Positions 9,729 to 19,461 of a stretch of DNA of 64,000 nt are shown here, piece by piece (the stretch's first letter is position 1; every line of letters starts with the position of its first letter). A program made the translations under genes and the position numbers. This DNA is from Corynebacterium pilosum DSM 20521 = CIP 103422 (GTDB lineage: Bacteria > Actinomycetota > Actinomycetes > Mycobacteriales > Mycobacteriaceae). The stretch spans positions 90,398 to 154,397 of the forward strand of contig NZ_KB892439.1 in assembly GCF_000373805.1 (NCBI RefSeq). The letters are read 5' to 3'. The notes under the pieces were generated by a model. It was not told the origin of the DNA, searched no databases, and saw only the letters and a list, made by a program, of their open reading frames with translations.

Positions 9729-10976
9729 ATGTCTTCTGATGTTCGTTCCATCCATGACCATCTGGTTGCCGCGGTCGAGCTCGCCGTTCCTCGCGTTCGC
9801 TACGATGTACCGGTGCGCGAATGCGCGGGCTTGGTGCTTGCCGACGACGCTATCGCCGAAGTAGCCGTGCCCCCTTTTGATAATTCGGCCATGGACGGCT
9901 TTATCGTCCACTGCAGCGACCTACAAGGCGACGGCCCGTGGGAACTGCCCGTGGCCGGTGATATTCCGGCCGGCTCCCGCCCTGTCGACGTGCCAGCAGG
10001 CCACGCCGTGCGCATCATGACGGGTGCGCCTTCCCCGACTGGCGAGGGCACCGAGGACCTGATCGTCGTGCCGGTGGAACAAACGAATATTCCACGTGGC
10101 CCGGTCCCCCTGCCGGAGACCGTGGTGATTGAGCAGGTAGACACGAGCCGCGCGCACCTGCGTCGCGCGGGATCCAATGTGCAACCGGGCGAGGTCGCCG
10201 CCACCAAGGGTTCGCGCGTGGATGCGGGCACGATCGCCGCACTGATTTCGCTGGGCGTGGACGAGGTGAATGTCTTTGCTGCCCCGATTGTTGCGGTCAT
10301 TTCTACCGGTGCCGAATTAGTCGAGCGCGCGGAAGATGCGGAAGGCCACCAGATCCCCGATTCGAACCTGCCGATGCTGGCGGCTTTAGCCGCGGCGAAC
10401 GGCGCGGGCCAGGTCCTCGAGTTCCACGCCGATGATGATAATGACGCTTTCCGGGATGTGCTCAGCCAAGCTGTGGCCCAGGCTGACATCATCGTCACCT
10501 CCGGTGGGGTGTCCGTCGGAGCCTTCGACGTAGTGCGCGCGGTAACTGAGGAGAGCTCGGAAATGTGGTTCGGCCAGGTTGCCCAGCGCCCCGGCGAGCC
10601 CCAGGGCTTGGGCTGGTGGGCCGGCACGCCCCTCGTGTGCCTACCGGGCAATCCCGTTGCCGCCTTTAACTCTTTCCACGCTTACATGGTGCCGTTGATG
10701 CAGGCTACGGCAGGCCTTGACCCGCAGCAGGAGCTGACGGACCGGCCGCACGTTCGCGTGCGTGTCGACGAAGATTTCCCCGCACCACACCAGCCCGTGA
10801 CACTGATGGTGCCCGTAAAGCTTGATTTCTCGGCGGAGGGGGTCACCGCTACCCCGTTTTCCTCGCGCGGACATAGCTCGCACCTGGTCGGATCCTTGGT
10901 CAACACGAACGGCCTTGCCGTCGTGGAGTACGGCGACACCTCCGACGAGCGACTGGTATTGCTCACCCGCACCTAA
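9729..10976 (+). CDS. moeA: Molybdopterin molybdotransferase
   Basis: 415 residues. MoeA inserts molybdate into adenylylated molybdopterin. Motifs: PPFDNSAMDGF (about 47-57, the active-site segment), RIMTGAPSPTGEGTEDLIVVP (near 95-115, of which the acidic end is metal-site proximal), the MoCF-binding fold with VAVISTGAEL (about 190), TSGGVSVGAFDVV (about 258) and CLPGNPVAAFNSF (about 305). The length matches the single-domain bacterial MoeA. It follows moaA after 11 bases and precedes moaC by 18 bases. Confidence 0.95.
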   Translation: MSSDVRSIHDHLVAAVELAVPRVRYDVPVRECAGLVLADDAIAEVAVPPFDNSAMDGFIVHCSDLQGDGPWELPVAGDIPAGSRPVDVPAGHAVRIMTGAPSPTGEGTEDLIVVPVEQTNIPRGPVPLPETVVIEQVDTSRAHLRRAGSNVQPGEVAATKGSRVDAGTIAALISLGVDEVNVFAAPIVAVISTGAELVERAEDAEGHQIPDSNLPMLAALAAANGAGQVLEFHADDDNDAFRDVLSQAVAQADIIVTSGGVSVGAFDVVRAVTEESSEMWFGQVAQRPGEPQGLGWWAGTPLVCLPGNPVAAFNSFHAYMVPLMQATAGLDPQQELTDRPHVRVRVDEDFPAPHQPVTLMVPVKLDFSAEGVTATPFSSRGHSSHLVGSLVNTNGLAVVEYGDTSDERLVLLTRT

Positions 10977-10994
10977 AACATTTGGAAAGACGCT

Positions 10995-11471
10995 ATGAAA
11001 TTTACGCACTTAAATGACACCGGCCAGGCGTATATGGTCGACGTGACTGAGAAGCAGCCCACCGTTCGCGCAGCCACCGCCGAGGGCGAAGTGGCGTGCT
11101 CGCCGGAGGTAATGCAGGCGCTGCGGGACGGCACCGTGCCCAAGGGTGATGTGCTGGCTGTCGCCCGGATCGCCGGGATTTCGGCAGCAAAGAAGGTGCC
11201 CGAACTGCTGCCTTTGGCTCACACGATCGGCGTACATGGCGCGGCCGTGGACTTGGAACTGCGCGATGACCACGTGTTTATTAGCGCCACGGTGCGCACC
11301 GCGGACCGTACAGGCGTGGAGATGGAGGCGCTGACCGCTGTGTCCGTGGCGGCGCTAACAATCATTGACATGGTTAAAGGCGTCGACCGCAGCGCGATGA
11401 TTCGTCGGATGGGCATCGTCGCAAAGTCGGGTGGCCGTTCGGGCGACTGGTCCCGGGAGCTACCGCAGTGA
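10995..11471 (+). CDS. moaC: Cyclic pyranopterin monophosphate synthase
   Basis: 158 residues. MoaC rearranges 3',8-cyclo-GTP, the MoaA product, into cyclic pyranopterin monophosphate. The family pattern is visible: FTHLNDTGQAYMVDVTEK at the N-terminus, KKVPELLPLAHTI (about 68), TGVEMEALTAVSVAALTIID (about 108) and the final MVKGVDRSAMI segment. GGAAAG lies a few bases ahead of the ATG. The stop overlaps the mobA GTG (GTGA). Confidence 0.96.
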   Translation: MKFTHLNDTGQAYMVDVTEKQPTVRAATAEGEVACSPEVMQALRDGTVPKGDVLAVARIAGISAAKKVPELLPLAHTIGVHGAAVDLELRDDHVFISATVRTADRTGVEMEALTAVSVAALTIIDMVKGVDRSAMIRRMGIVAKSGGRSGDWSRELPQ

Positions 11472-12031
11472 GCATTGACCCGCAGATGGGAGTGATCATC
11501 CTGGCCGGGGGCCGCTCCACCCGCATGGGCGCAGATAAGGCCCAGGTCAAGGTGGACGGCGTGCGCCTGGTGGATCAGATCCTCGCGGGGCTTGACGACG
11601 AGACCCCGTACGTCGTCGTCTCCCCCTTCGACCTGGGTATCCCCACGGTCAGCGAGGAGCCACCCTTTGGCGGGCCCGTGGCTGGGATCGCTGCGGGCGC
11701 AGCCGCTTTGGACACAGACTTCAAGGCGGTGCTCTCCGTTGACGCTCCGGCGTCCCCCGGTTTGCTCGGCAAGTTGAAAGCTGCGCTGGAATCGTCGTCA
11801 AGCGATGTTGCCGTGGTGCAGGCAGCTGATGGATTCCTGCAGCCACTGTGCGCGGTGTGGACAGCTGCCGGGCTGGACGCGGCGCTGGGTACGCTCGGTG
11901 ATGTCCGTGACGCACCGGCGAAAAGACTGATCGGCGCGGCGCGGACCCGCGTGGAAGTTGCCGGTGACGGGCGCGAAAAGGACTACGACACTGCCGCCGA
12001 ACTGGAGACGCTCGGCGAGGTCGAACTTTAG
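11468..12031 (+). CDS. mobA: Molybdenum cofactor guanylyltransferase-like protein
   Basis: 187 residues of the nucleotidyltransferase fold. MobA attaches GMP to Mo-molybdopterin to make the bis-MGD form used by NarG. The N-terminal IILAGGRSTRMGADKAQV (about 10-27) is the MobA signature, and VLSVDAPASPGL (about 90) replaces the usual DxP metal-binding segment with DAP. The GTG start overlaps the moaC stop. It is convergent with mog, the two stops overlapping by four bases. Confidence 0.85.
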   Translation: MSIDPQMGVIILAGGRSTRMGADKAQVKVDGVRLVDQILAGLDDETPYVVVSPFDLGIPTVSEEPPFGGPVAGIAAGAAALDTDFKAVLSVDAPASPGLLGKLKAALESSSSDVAVVQAADGFLQPLCAVWTAAGLDAALGTLGDVRDAPAKRLIGAARTRVEVAGDGREKDYDTAAELETLGEVEL

Positions 12032-12525
12032 ATTCCGGGCACGCCGAGGCGCTCGGCGATATTGGGCCACACAGAAATGATGACTGTGAGGGCGTCTTTC
12101 ACTCCCCCGGTAGAGCTTGGGGCGTTGACGATGAGTGTGCCGCGGTGATCACGGCGTGTCAGCCCCACGATTCCACGCGAGAGCCCTGCGTGTGATGAAT
12201 TTTTCAGGCCTTCGAGCAAGATCTGTCGCTCAAGGCCTTCAAGGCGTGTCGTGATGATGTCCCCGGTGGCTTCTGGGGTGAGGTTTCTGGCACCCAACCC
12301 GGTGCCGCCACAGGTGAGGATGAGGTGGGTGTCGTCGTTAAGCGACTGCGCCATGGCGTGAGAGACGGCGTCATAGCCCTCGGGGACGATGGTGGTCTCG
12401 GCGACTTCAAAGCCCGCTTCTTCGAGCATGGCTACCCCCGTTGGGGAGGCTTTGTCGGCGCGCTGCCCGGCGATGATTCTGTCCGAAACAACGATGACGT
12501 GTGCTTTTGCTAGCTGTGTCACCAT
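12028..12525 (-). CDS. mog: Molybdopterin adenylyltransferase (Mog/MoaB family)
   Basis: About 165 residues. It adenylylates molybdopterin before MoeA inserts the metal. Motifs are VIVVSDRIIAGQRADKASP near the N-terminus, LILTCGGTGLGARNLTPEAT (about 75-95, the MPT-binding loop) and a serine-rich end PSSTGGVKDAL. The frame remains open to 12573, but that extension overlaps a hairpin and a GGAAGG sequence that serves the ATG at 12525, so the shorter form is chosen. It is transcribed away from narK. Confidence 0.9.
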   Translation of the reverse strand: MVTQLAKAHVIVVSDRIIAGQRADKASPTGVAMLEEAGFEVAETTIVPEGYDAVSHAMAQSLNDDTHLILTCGGTGLGARNLTPEATGDIITTRLEGLERQILLEGLKNSSHAGLSRGIVGLTRRDHRGTLIVNAPSSTGGVKDALTVIISVWPNIAERLGVPGI

Positions 12526-12546
12526 AAGTCTTTTTAATCCTTCCAG

Positions 12547-12571
12547 GTCACTTCCCTGCGGGGAAGGTGAC
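12547..12571 (-). promoter_or_regulatory. Hairpin in the mog leader, narK-mog divergent region
   Basis: GTCACTTCCC (12547-12556) pairs with GGGAAGGTGAC (12561-12571) apart from one bulged G, loop of four. It sits just upstream of the GGAAGG ahead of mog and in the shared divergent region with narK. It could be an RNA element next to the ribosome site or a DNA operator for nitrate or oxygen regulation. Only the symmetry is seen; the role is inferred. Confidence 0.45.
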
Positions 12572-12698
12572 ATATTTACATCATATCTTCGTGCTGTTAA
12601 TAACCACGATTTTAGTCGTTTTATAGGTTTCTAGCTCGGCTTTTACCAGTTAATATCATTTGTGAAGCGATTAAAAGTAGTAGCTTTAAGGAAGTAGC

Positions 12699-14036
12699 AT
12701 GACACAACTAGACACCTCCCAACGTGTCCTTCACGGCTGGGACCCCGAGAACGAAGACTCGTGGGACTCCAAAATCGCGTGGCAGACTCTGTGGATCTCC
12801 ACCATCACTCTGTTCCTGGGTTTCACTACCTGGTACTTGGTGTCTGCCATCGCCCCCATGCTCAACGAGATCGGGTTCGATCTCACCGCGGGCCAGCTCT
12901 ACTGGTTGACCTCCATCCCAGGACTATCCACTGGTCTGTTCCGACTGATCTGGATGTTCCTGCCGCCGGTGCTGGGCACGCGCAAACTGGTCACTTTCTC
13001 CGCGCTGCTGTACCTGATCCCGCTGTTCGGCTGGTTCTTTACGGTGCAAGACACGAGCGCACCGTACTGGTGGCTGCTCACCTTGTCCTTCCTGTCGGGC
13101 ATTGGTGGCGGCGTGTTCTCCGGCTTCATGCCATCGACGGGCTACTTCTTCCCGAAATCCAAGTCCGGTACGGCACTTGGTCTTCAGGCGGGCCTGTCCA
13201 ACATGGGTATGTCTGCCATCCAACTGGCGGCACCATGGCTGGTGGGCATGTCTATCCCGCTGATCTCCCTGGGCACGGCGCAGACCTCCGCAGAGACTGG
13301 GGAGAACATGTGGGTACAAAACGCAGCCGGCATCCTCATCCCGTTCGTGATCGTGATGGTCATCGTCGCCTGGCTGATGCTGAAAGATGTTCCCGTTAAG
13401 GCGAACTTCAAGCAGCAGATTGACATCTTCGGCAACGTCAACACCTGGGTCATGTCGGTGATCTACTTCGCTGGCTTCGGCGCTTTTGCCGGCTTCTCCG
13501 CCCAGCTGGCTTTGCTGATCAACGATAACTTCGGCGCAAACTCAGACCTTGCGAACAACTTTGATCCTGCCCTGCTTCCAGTCGGCGGCGCGATTGCTTT
13601 CTGGTTCCCACTGATCGGCGCAGGTACCCGCGCACTGTGGGGCCCGTTGTGCGACAAGTTCGGCGGCGCGATCTGGACCTTCATCGGCCTCGTCGGCATG
13701 GCGGTCTTCACCGGTGCTGCAGCGCTCTTCCTCAACCCGGACTCCCCCGACGCTTTCACGTGGTTCTGGACGCTCATGCTGATCATGGCCTTCTTCTCTG
13801 GCTTGGTCAACGCGGGCTCTTTCAAGCAGATGCCGATGATCCTGCCGAAGCGTCAGTCCGGCGGCGTGATCGGGTGGACGGGCGCGGTCGGTTCTTTCGG
13901 CCCGTTCGTGGCCGGTGTGCTGTTGTCCATGATTTCGGCAACCGCATTCTTCTGGGGCTGCGTGGTCCTGTTCGTGATCGCGGCAATCCTGTGCTGGGTG
14001 TACTACACCCGCCCAGGCGCCCCGTTCCCGGGCTAG
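12699..14036 (+). CDS. narK: Nitrate/nitrite transporter NarK
   Basis: 445 residues, a 12-helix major facilitator protein. The nitrate signature GFMPSTGYFFPKSKSGTALG (about 144-163) and the second one, GSFKQMPMILPKRQSGGVIG (about 369-388), are both present. The protein imports nitrate or exchanges it for nitrite. The first gene of narKGHJI, with AAGGAAG four bases ahead of the ATG. It is the only NarK domain, unlike the NarK1-NarK2 fusions of some denitrifiers. narG follows after 71 bases. Confidence 0.95.
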   Translation: MTQLDTSQRVLHGWDPENEDSWDSKIAWQTLWISTITLFLGFTTWYLVSAIAPMLNEIGFDLTAGQLYWLTSIPGLSTGLFRLIWMFLPPVLGTRKLVTFSALLYLIPLFGWFFTVQDTSAPYWWLLTLSFLSGIGGGVFSGFMPSTGYFFPKSKSGTALGLQAGLSNMGMSAIQLAAPWLVGMSIPLISLGTAQTSAETGENMWVQNAAGILIPFVIVMVIVAWLMLKDVPVKANFKQQIDIFGNVNTWVMSVIYFAGFGAFAGFSAQLALLINDNFGANSDLANNFDPALLPVGGAIAFWFPLIGAGTRALWGPLCDKFGGAIWTFIGLVGMAVFTGAAALFLNPDSPDAFTWFWTLMLIMAFFSGLVNAGSFKQMPMILPKRQSGGVIGWTGAVGSFGPFVAGVLLSMISATAFFWGCVVLFVIAAILCWVYYTRPGAPFPG

Positions 14037-14107
14037 CAAGTGGTGCGACCGCCCCAAAAACTTCATAACTTCTTTACTTCTCTTTTCGACGAAGGGACTT
14101 TCCTCAC

Positions 14108-17100
14108 ATGACTACAGCAGCACACGGAAACGCAGCTAGTGCGGATAATCCGTTGTTCAGCCTCGGCGGCTATGTCCGCCGCGGTGATGTCACCGAATCC
14201 GGCCAACAGATCTTCCTAAAGGGCGGGCGCCAAGCCGACGTTTTTTACCGCGACCGCTGGTCCTTCGACAAGGTCACCCGGTCCACCCACGGTGTGAACT
14301 GCACCGGCTCGTGTTCCTGGAAGGTGTACGTCAAAGATGGCGTGATCACCTGGGAGAGCCAGTCGGTGGATTACCCCAGCACCGGCCCTGACATGCCGGA
14401 CTATGAGCCCCGCGGCTGCCCGCGTGGCGCCTCCTTCTCCTGGTACACCTACTCGCCCACCCGCATCCGCTATCCCTATGTCCGCGGTGTCTTGTTGGAC
14501 ATGTACCGCGAGGCGAAGAAGCGCAACGACAATGACCCAGTTCTGGCGTGGCGCGAAATCCAGGAGGACCCGGCCAAGCGTGAGGCCTATGTTTCCCAGC
14601 GTGGCAAGGGTGGCCTGGTGCGCGTGCAGTACACCGAGGCCATCGAGATGGCCGCGGCCGCCCACATCTACACCATTCGCCAGTGGGGCCCAGACCGTAT
14701 CGCCGGCTTCACGGTGATCCCGGCCATGTCGCAGGTTTCCTATGCGGCGGGCACCCGCTTCCTGGGCCTGATCGGCGGCATGCAGCTGTCCTTCTACGAC
14801 TGGTATGCCGACCTCCCTCCCGCTTCCCCACAGACTTTCGGCGACCAGACAGACGTGCCGGAATCCGGCGACTGGTACAATTCCGCCTACCTGATGATGT
14901 GGGGCTCCAATATCCCGGTCACCCGTACCCCGGACTCCCACTTCATGACGGAAGTCCGCTACAAGGGCACCAAGATCGTCGTCGTCGCACCCGACTACAA
15001 CGACGCCGCCGTGCATGCCGACGAGTGGGTCCGCATCACCACCGGTGCCGACGGCGCCCTCGCCTTTTCCATGGGTCATGTGATCCTCAAGAAATTCCAC
15101 GTTGAGCAGCGCACGCCTTACTTCATGGACTACATGAAGAAGTACACGGACGCGCCTTTCCTAGTCACGCTCGACGACAACGGTGACGGCACGTTCACCA
15201 CCGGCAAGTTCCTCACAGCGGACAAGCTTGACGACGAAGCACTGACAAGCTCAGACAACGCGAACTACCGCCTGCTCAACATGCAGGCAGACGGTTCCGT
15301 CGTGGACCCGGGCGGCACACTCGCCGACCACTACAAGACCGAACCCGGTCGCTGGAACCTGTTCCAGGAGGGCGTGGAACCGGTCATGTCCGTGGCGGAC
15401 ATCGGGGACTTCTACACCGCGGAGGTCCTCCTGCCACGCTTCGACATGGACGCCTCCGAGGAGGCCCTGGATTCCGACGGGCCGATCGGCGCGGGTGTCT
15501 CCCGGCGCGGTGTGCCTTTCCGTGAAGTCAACGGACACAAGGTCACCACCGTCTTCGACATCATGCTGGCGCACTATGGCGTCAACCGTGAGGAGCTGAA
15601 TTTGCCGGGCTCCTGGCCGGTGGACTTCAACGACGCCACCGAGGTGGGTACCCCAGCGTGGGCCGAGGAGCTCACCAACGTGCCTGTGGCACAGATTGAG
15701 CGCATCGCTACCGAGTTCGCAGATAATGCTGCTAGGTCGAAGGGCCGCTCCCAGATCATCATGGGCGCTGGCGTTAACCACTACGTCCACGCAGATACGA
15801 TTTACCGCACGTTCCTGGCACTGACCTCCATGTGCGGTACCCAGGGTGTTAATGGTGGCGGCTGGGCTCACTACGTGGGCCAGGAGAAGCTGCGCCCGCA
15901 AAACGGTTGGGGCCAGTACGCTTTTGCCAATGACTGGAATCGCCCGCCGCGCCAGATGATCACCACCGGTTTCTACTACCTGACTACCTCGCAGTGGCGC
16001 TACGACAACTCGAAGGCATCGCGCCTTGCTTCCCCGCTGGCGAAGAACGGGGCTGCCGACGACAAACTGTTGTCCGAGACGCTGGTGGAGGCCATGAAGC
16101 GTGGGTGGATGCCTTCCTACCCGCAGTTCAACCGCAACCCGCTGTTGCTGAAGGATCAGGCAGATGAGGCGGGCATGGATGTGAAGGACTTCATTGTCGA
16201 TGAGTTGGAGTCCGGGCGTATGGAGTTCGCCTGCGAGGACCCGGATGCTCCGGAGAACTGGCCGCGCATCCTGCTGAACTGGCGGACAAACCTGATGGGC
16301 TCATCCGCAAAGGGCACGGAGTACTTCCTGCGCCACATGCTGGGCGTGGATTCTGATGTCTCTGCTGAGGAGCTTGCTCCTGAGGATCGTCCGAAGTCGA
16401 TCCGCTGGCAGGAAGCGCCGCACGGCAAGCTTGATTTGATGATGACGACGGACTTCCGCAACACATCAACCACTCTGGTTTCTGACATCGTCCTGCCCGC
16501 TGCGACGTGGTATGAGAAGCACGATATTTCGTCGACTGACATGCACCCCTTCATGCACCCGTTTACCGCGGCGATCGATCCACCATGGGAGGCCCGGACG
16601 GACTGGGAGGTCTTCCGCGACTTGGCGGATGCTGTCTCGCGGATGTCCGTGAAGTGGTTGGGGACGCAGACCGACGTAGTGGCGGCGCCCCTGAACCACG
16701 ATTCACCAGATGAAATCAACCCGTCCATGGCCAATGGGGTCGTGCCAGACGTGAAGGAGACCGGCCTGATCCCAGGTGAAACCATGGCAAAGCTGGTCCC
16801 TGTGGAGCGCGACTACACGAAGATCTTCGAGAAGTGGCAGACCTTTGGTCCGTTAACCGCCAAGGCGGGCACCAACGTTCACGGCACTCCTTTCGATGTG
16901 ACCAAGCAGGTCGACGAGCTCTACCCAATGTTGGGCTCCACACAGACCTCGTCGGCAGGCGATCGCCCGCGCGTCGATACTGATATCAAGGTGGCCCAAA
17001 CCATCATGCACCTGTCCGGTGTGACAAATGGTGAAGTGGCGAAGAACGGCTTCGAGAACCTTGGCACCCTCATGGGCACTGATACCCGCGAGTTCTGGGA

Positions 17101-17857
17101 AGGCACCGAAGACGTCCGCATCAACTGGGATGAGATCAAGGAACGCCCGCAGCAGGTGATTACCTCGCCTGAGTGGTCCGGCGACAAGCGCGATAACAAG
17201 CGTTATACCGCCTTCTCACTCAACCTGGCGATGGGCAAGCCGTGGAACACTCTGTCCGGTCGCATGCACTATTACATCGACCATGACTGGTTCATCGACT
17301 ACGGAGAGCAGCTGCCCATCTTCAAACCACCGCTGGACCGCATGCGCCTCAACGGTGAGACCGGGCCGGGTGAACTGTTGACGGGTGAGGACGGTAACCC
17401 GGAGATCACCGTGCGTTACCTCACCCCGCACAACAAGTGGTCTATTCACTCGCAGTACTTCGACAACCTGCATGTCCTGTCCATCTCTCGCGGTGGCCAG
17501 GTGGTGTGGATGTCCGACAAGGACGCCCAGAAGATTGGGGTGAAGGACAACGAGTGGATCGAGGTGTACAACCGCAACGGTGTGGTGACGGCACGCGCGA
17601 TCGTGACCCACCGCATCCCCGAAGGCACCGTGATTATGAACCACGCGCAGGAGCGCACCGTGGGCACGCCGCTGAATGAGAAGACCGGTCGACGAGGCGG
17701 CACCCACAACTCGCTGACACGCATCACAATCAAGCCGGTTCACGTAGCGGGCGGGTATGGCCACCTGTCCTATTACTTCAACTACATCGGCCCAACCGGT
17801 AACAACCGCGACGAGGTCACCCGGATCCGTCGCCGCTCCCAGGAGGTGCAGTACTAA
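14108..17857 (+). CDS. narG: Respiratory nitrate reductase alpha subunit
   Basis: 1249 residues, the expected NarG length. The catalytic subunit reduces nitrate to nitrite at a Mo-bisMGD centre. The N-terminal FS0 [4Fe-4S] motif is H-x3-C-x3-C...C: THGVNCTGSCSW (about 58-69) and RGCPRGAS (about 97). MWGSNIPVTRTPDSHF (about 265) is MGD binding, with the Asp ligand region in YSPTRIRYPYVRGVL upstream. The C-terminal molydopterin dinucleotide-binding domain contains HNKWSIHSQYFDN and PEGTVIMNHAQE. It shares one base between its stop and the narH ATG. Confidence 0.97.
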   Translation: MTTAAHGNAASADNPLFSLGGYVRRGDVTESGQQIFLKGGRQADVFYRDRWSFDKVTRSTHGVNCTGSCSWKVYVKDGVITWESQSVDYPSTGPDMPDYEPRGCPRGASFSWYTYSPTRIRYPYVRGVLLDMYREAKKRNDNDPVLAWREIQEDPAKREAYVSQRGKGGLVRVQYTEAIEMAAAAHIYTIRQWGPDRIAGFTVIPAMSQVSYAAGTRFLGLIGGMQLSFYDWYADLPPASPQTFGDQTDVPESGDWYNSAYLMMWGSNIPVTRTPDSHFMTEVRYKGTKIVVVAPDYNDAAVHADEWVRITTGADGALAFSMGHVILKKFHVEQRTPYFMDYMKKYTDAPFLVTLDDNGDGTFTTGKFLTADKLDDEALTSSDNANYRLLNMQADGSVVDPGGTLADHYKTEPGRWNLFQEGVEPVMSVADIGDFYTAEVLLPRFDMDASEEALDSDGPIGAGVSRRGVPFREVNGHKVTTVFDIMLAHYGVNREELNLPGSWPVDFNDATEVGTPAWAEELTNVPVAQIERIATEFADNAARSKGRSQIIMGAGVNHYVHADTIYRTFLALTSMCGTQGVNGGGWAHYVGQEKLRPQNGWGQYAFANDWNRPPRQMITTGFYYLTTSQWRYDNSKASRLASPLAKNGAADDKLLSETLVEAMKRGWMPSYPQFNRNPLLLKDQADEAGMDVKDFIVDELESGRMEFACEDPDAPENWPRILLNWRTNLMGSSAKGTEYFLRHMLGVDSDVSAEELAPEDRPKSIRWQEAPHGKLDLMMTTDFRNTSTTLVSDIVLPAATWYEKHDISSTDMHPFMHPFTAAIDPPWEARTDWEVFRDLADAVSRMSVKWLGTQTDVVAAPLNHDSPDEINPSMANGVVPDVKETGLIPGETMAKLVPVERDYTKIFEKWQTFGPLTAKAGTNVHGTPFDVTKQVDELYPMLGSTQTSSAGDRPRVDTDIKVAQTIMHLSGVTNGEVAKNGFENLGTLMGTDTREFWEGTEDVRINWDEIKERPQQVITSPEWSGDKRDNKRYTAFSLNLAMGKPWNTLSGRMHYYIDHDWFIDYGEQLPIFKPPLDRMRLNGETGPGELLTGEDGNPEITVRYLTPHNKWSIHSQYFDNLHVLSISRGGQVVWMSDKDAQKIGVKDNEWIEVYNRNGVVTARAIVTHRIPEGTVIMNHAQERTVGTPLNEKTGRRGGTHNSLTRITIKPVHVAGGYGHLSYYFNYIGPTGNNRDEVTRIRRRSQEVQY

Positions 17858-19461
17858 TGAGAGTTATGGCTCAGATCGCCATGATCATGAACCTGGATAA
17901 GTGTATTGGTTGCCACACATGTTCTGTGACCTGTAAGCAGGCATGGACCAACCGTGCCGGCACCGAGTACATCTGGTTCAACAACGTCGAAACGCGCCCC
18001 GGCGTGGGCTACCCGCGCGGCTGGGAGGACCAAGAGAAGTGGGAAGGTGGCTGGGAGCGTACGTCCAACGGCAAGCTCAAGCCACGCTCCGGCGGCCGCT
18101 TAAAGAAGCTGCTGACCTTGTTCCATAACCCCAAGTTGCCGACCATTGAGGACTACTACGAGCCCTGGACATATGACTATGACCAGTTGCTCGCCAGCCC
18201 GGCAGGCCAGAAGACACAGCCGACCGCTCCCCCGCGCTCACTGATTACCGGCCAGCCGATCAACAAGGTGGAGTGGTCCTCCAACTGGGACGATAACCTG
18301 GGTGGTTCCCCGGAGACGATGAATGAGGACCAGGTTCTCAAGGACATCAATATGCATGTCGCCCATGAGATCGAAGAGTCCTTCATGTTCTACCTGCCGC
18401 GCATCTGCGAGCACTGTTTGAACCCCACGTGTGTGTCCTCGTGCCCTTCGGGTGCGATGTACAAGCGTTCGGAGGATGGCATCGTGCTGGTCGACCAGGA
18501 CCAGTGCCGCGGCTGGCGGATGTGTGTGTCTGGCTGCCCGTACAAGAAGGTGTACTTCAACCACAAGTCCGGTAAGGCCGAGAAATGTACGTTCTGCTAC
18601 CCGCGCATTGAGGTGGGCCAGCCGACGGTGTGTTCGGAGACGTGTGTGGGGCGCCTGCGCTATCTTGGCGTGATCCTCTACGACGCGGACCGCGTCGCGG
18701 AAGCAGCAGCCACGGAGAACGAGCAGGATCTCTACGAAGCACAGAAGTCCATCCTGTTGGATCCGCATGATCCGCAGGTGGTGCGCGATGCGCTGGCTGC
18801 CGGCATCCCGCACTCGTGGGTGGATGCGGCGAAGCAGTCGCCGATCTATGACCTGATCTTTACCTACGGTGTTGCACTGCCGCTGCACCCAGAGTACCGC
18901 ACTCTGCCGATGGTCTGGTACATCCCGCCGCTGTCCCCCATCGTGGAATCGGTGACCGCTACCGGCAATGACGGCGAAGATCACAAAATCTTGCTGTCCG
19001 CGATTTCGAATATGCGCATCCCGCTGGAGTACCTGGCAGGCCTGCTCACCGCCGGCGATACTCGCCCGGTGGAGCTCTCGCTGCGCCGCCTAGCCGCGAT
19101 GCGGTCCTACATGCGCGATATCAACTTGGGCGATGAGCCGCAGGAAGAGATCGCGCAGGCTGTGGGCATGACCGGGAAGCAATTGGAGGAGATGTACAAG
19201 TTGCTGGCGATTGCGAAATACGACGATCGCTACGTCATTCCTACCTCCTCACCGGAGACCCCGCGTGGCATCGCCAACCTCGATCCCTACGGCGGCACCG
19301 ATCCGACAGCTCTGACCAACCTGCCTAACCTGGGTGAGGGTGCGCCTCAGGCGTGCCACTCCGAGGCGGAAAACAGCGCCGGAGGCAAGGTGTCCTTGCT
19401 GTCCTGGTCCGGTGATCGGCCTGATTCCATGTTCCCGCCGAAGAAAGATGAGCGGCCATGA
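17857..19461 (+). CDS. narH: Respiratory nitrate reductase beta subunit
   Basis: 534 residues. This electron-transfer subunit carries four Fe-S clusters: DKCIGCHTCSVTCKQAW (about 14-30), CEHCLNPTCVSSCPSG (about 185-200), CRGWRMCVSGCPYKK (about 217-231, Trp replacing one Cys as in the [3Fe-4S] site) and CTFCYPRIEVGQPTVCSETC (about 244-263). The pattern matches NarH. An alternative start three codons later is possible. The end overlaps narJ by four bases. Confidence 0.97.
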   Translation: MRVMAQIAMIMNLDKCIGCHTCSVTCKQAWTNRAGTEYIWFNNVETRPGVGYPRGWEDQEKWEGGWERTSNGKLKPRSGGRLKKLLTLFHNPKLPTIEDYYEPWTYDYDQLLASPAGQKTQPTAPPRSLITGQPINKVEWSSNWDDNLGGSPETMNEDQVLKDINMHVAHEIEESFMFYLPRICEHCLNPTCVSSCPSGAMYKRSEDGIVLVDQDQCRGWRMCVSGCPYKKVYFNHKSGKAEKCTFCYPRIEVGQPTVCSETCVGRLRYLGVILYDADRVAEAAATENEQDLYEAQKSILLDPHDPQVVRDALAAGIPHSWVDAAKQSPIYDLIFTYGVALPLHPEYRTLPMVWYIPPLSPIVESVTATGNDGEDHKILLSAISNMRIPLEYLAGLLTAGDTRPVELSLRRLAAMRSYMRDINLGDEPQEEIAQAVGMTGKQLEEMYKLLAIAKYDDRYVIPTSSPETPRGIANLDPYGGTDPTALTNLPNLGEGAPQACHSEAENSAGGKVSLLSWSGDRPDSMFPPKKDERP

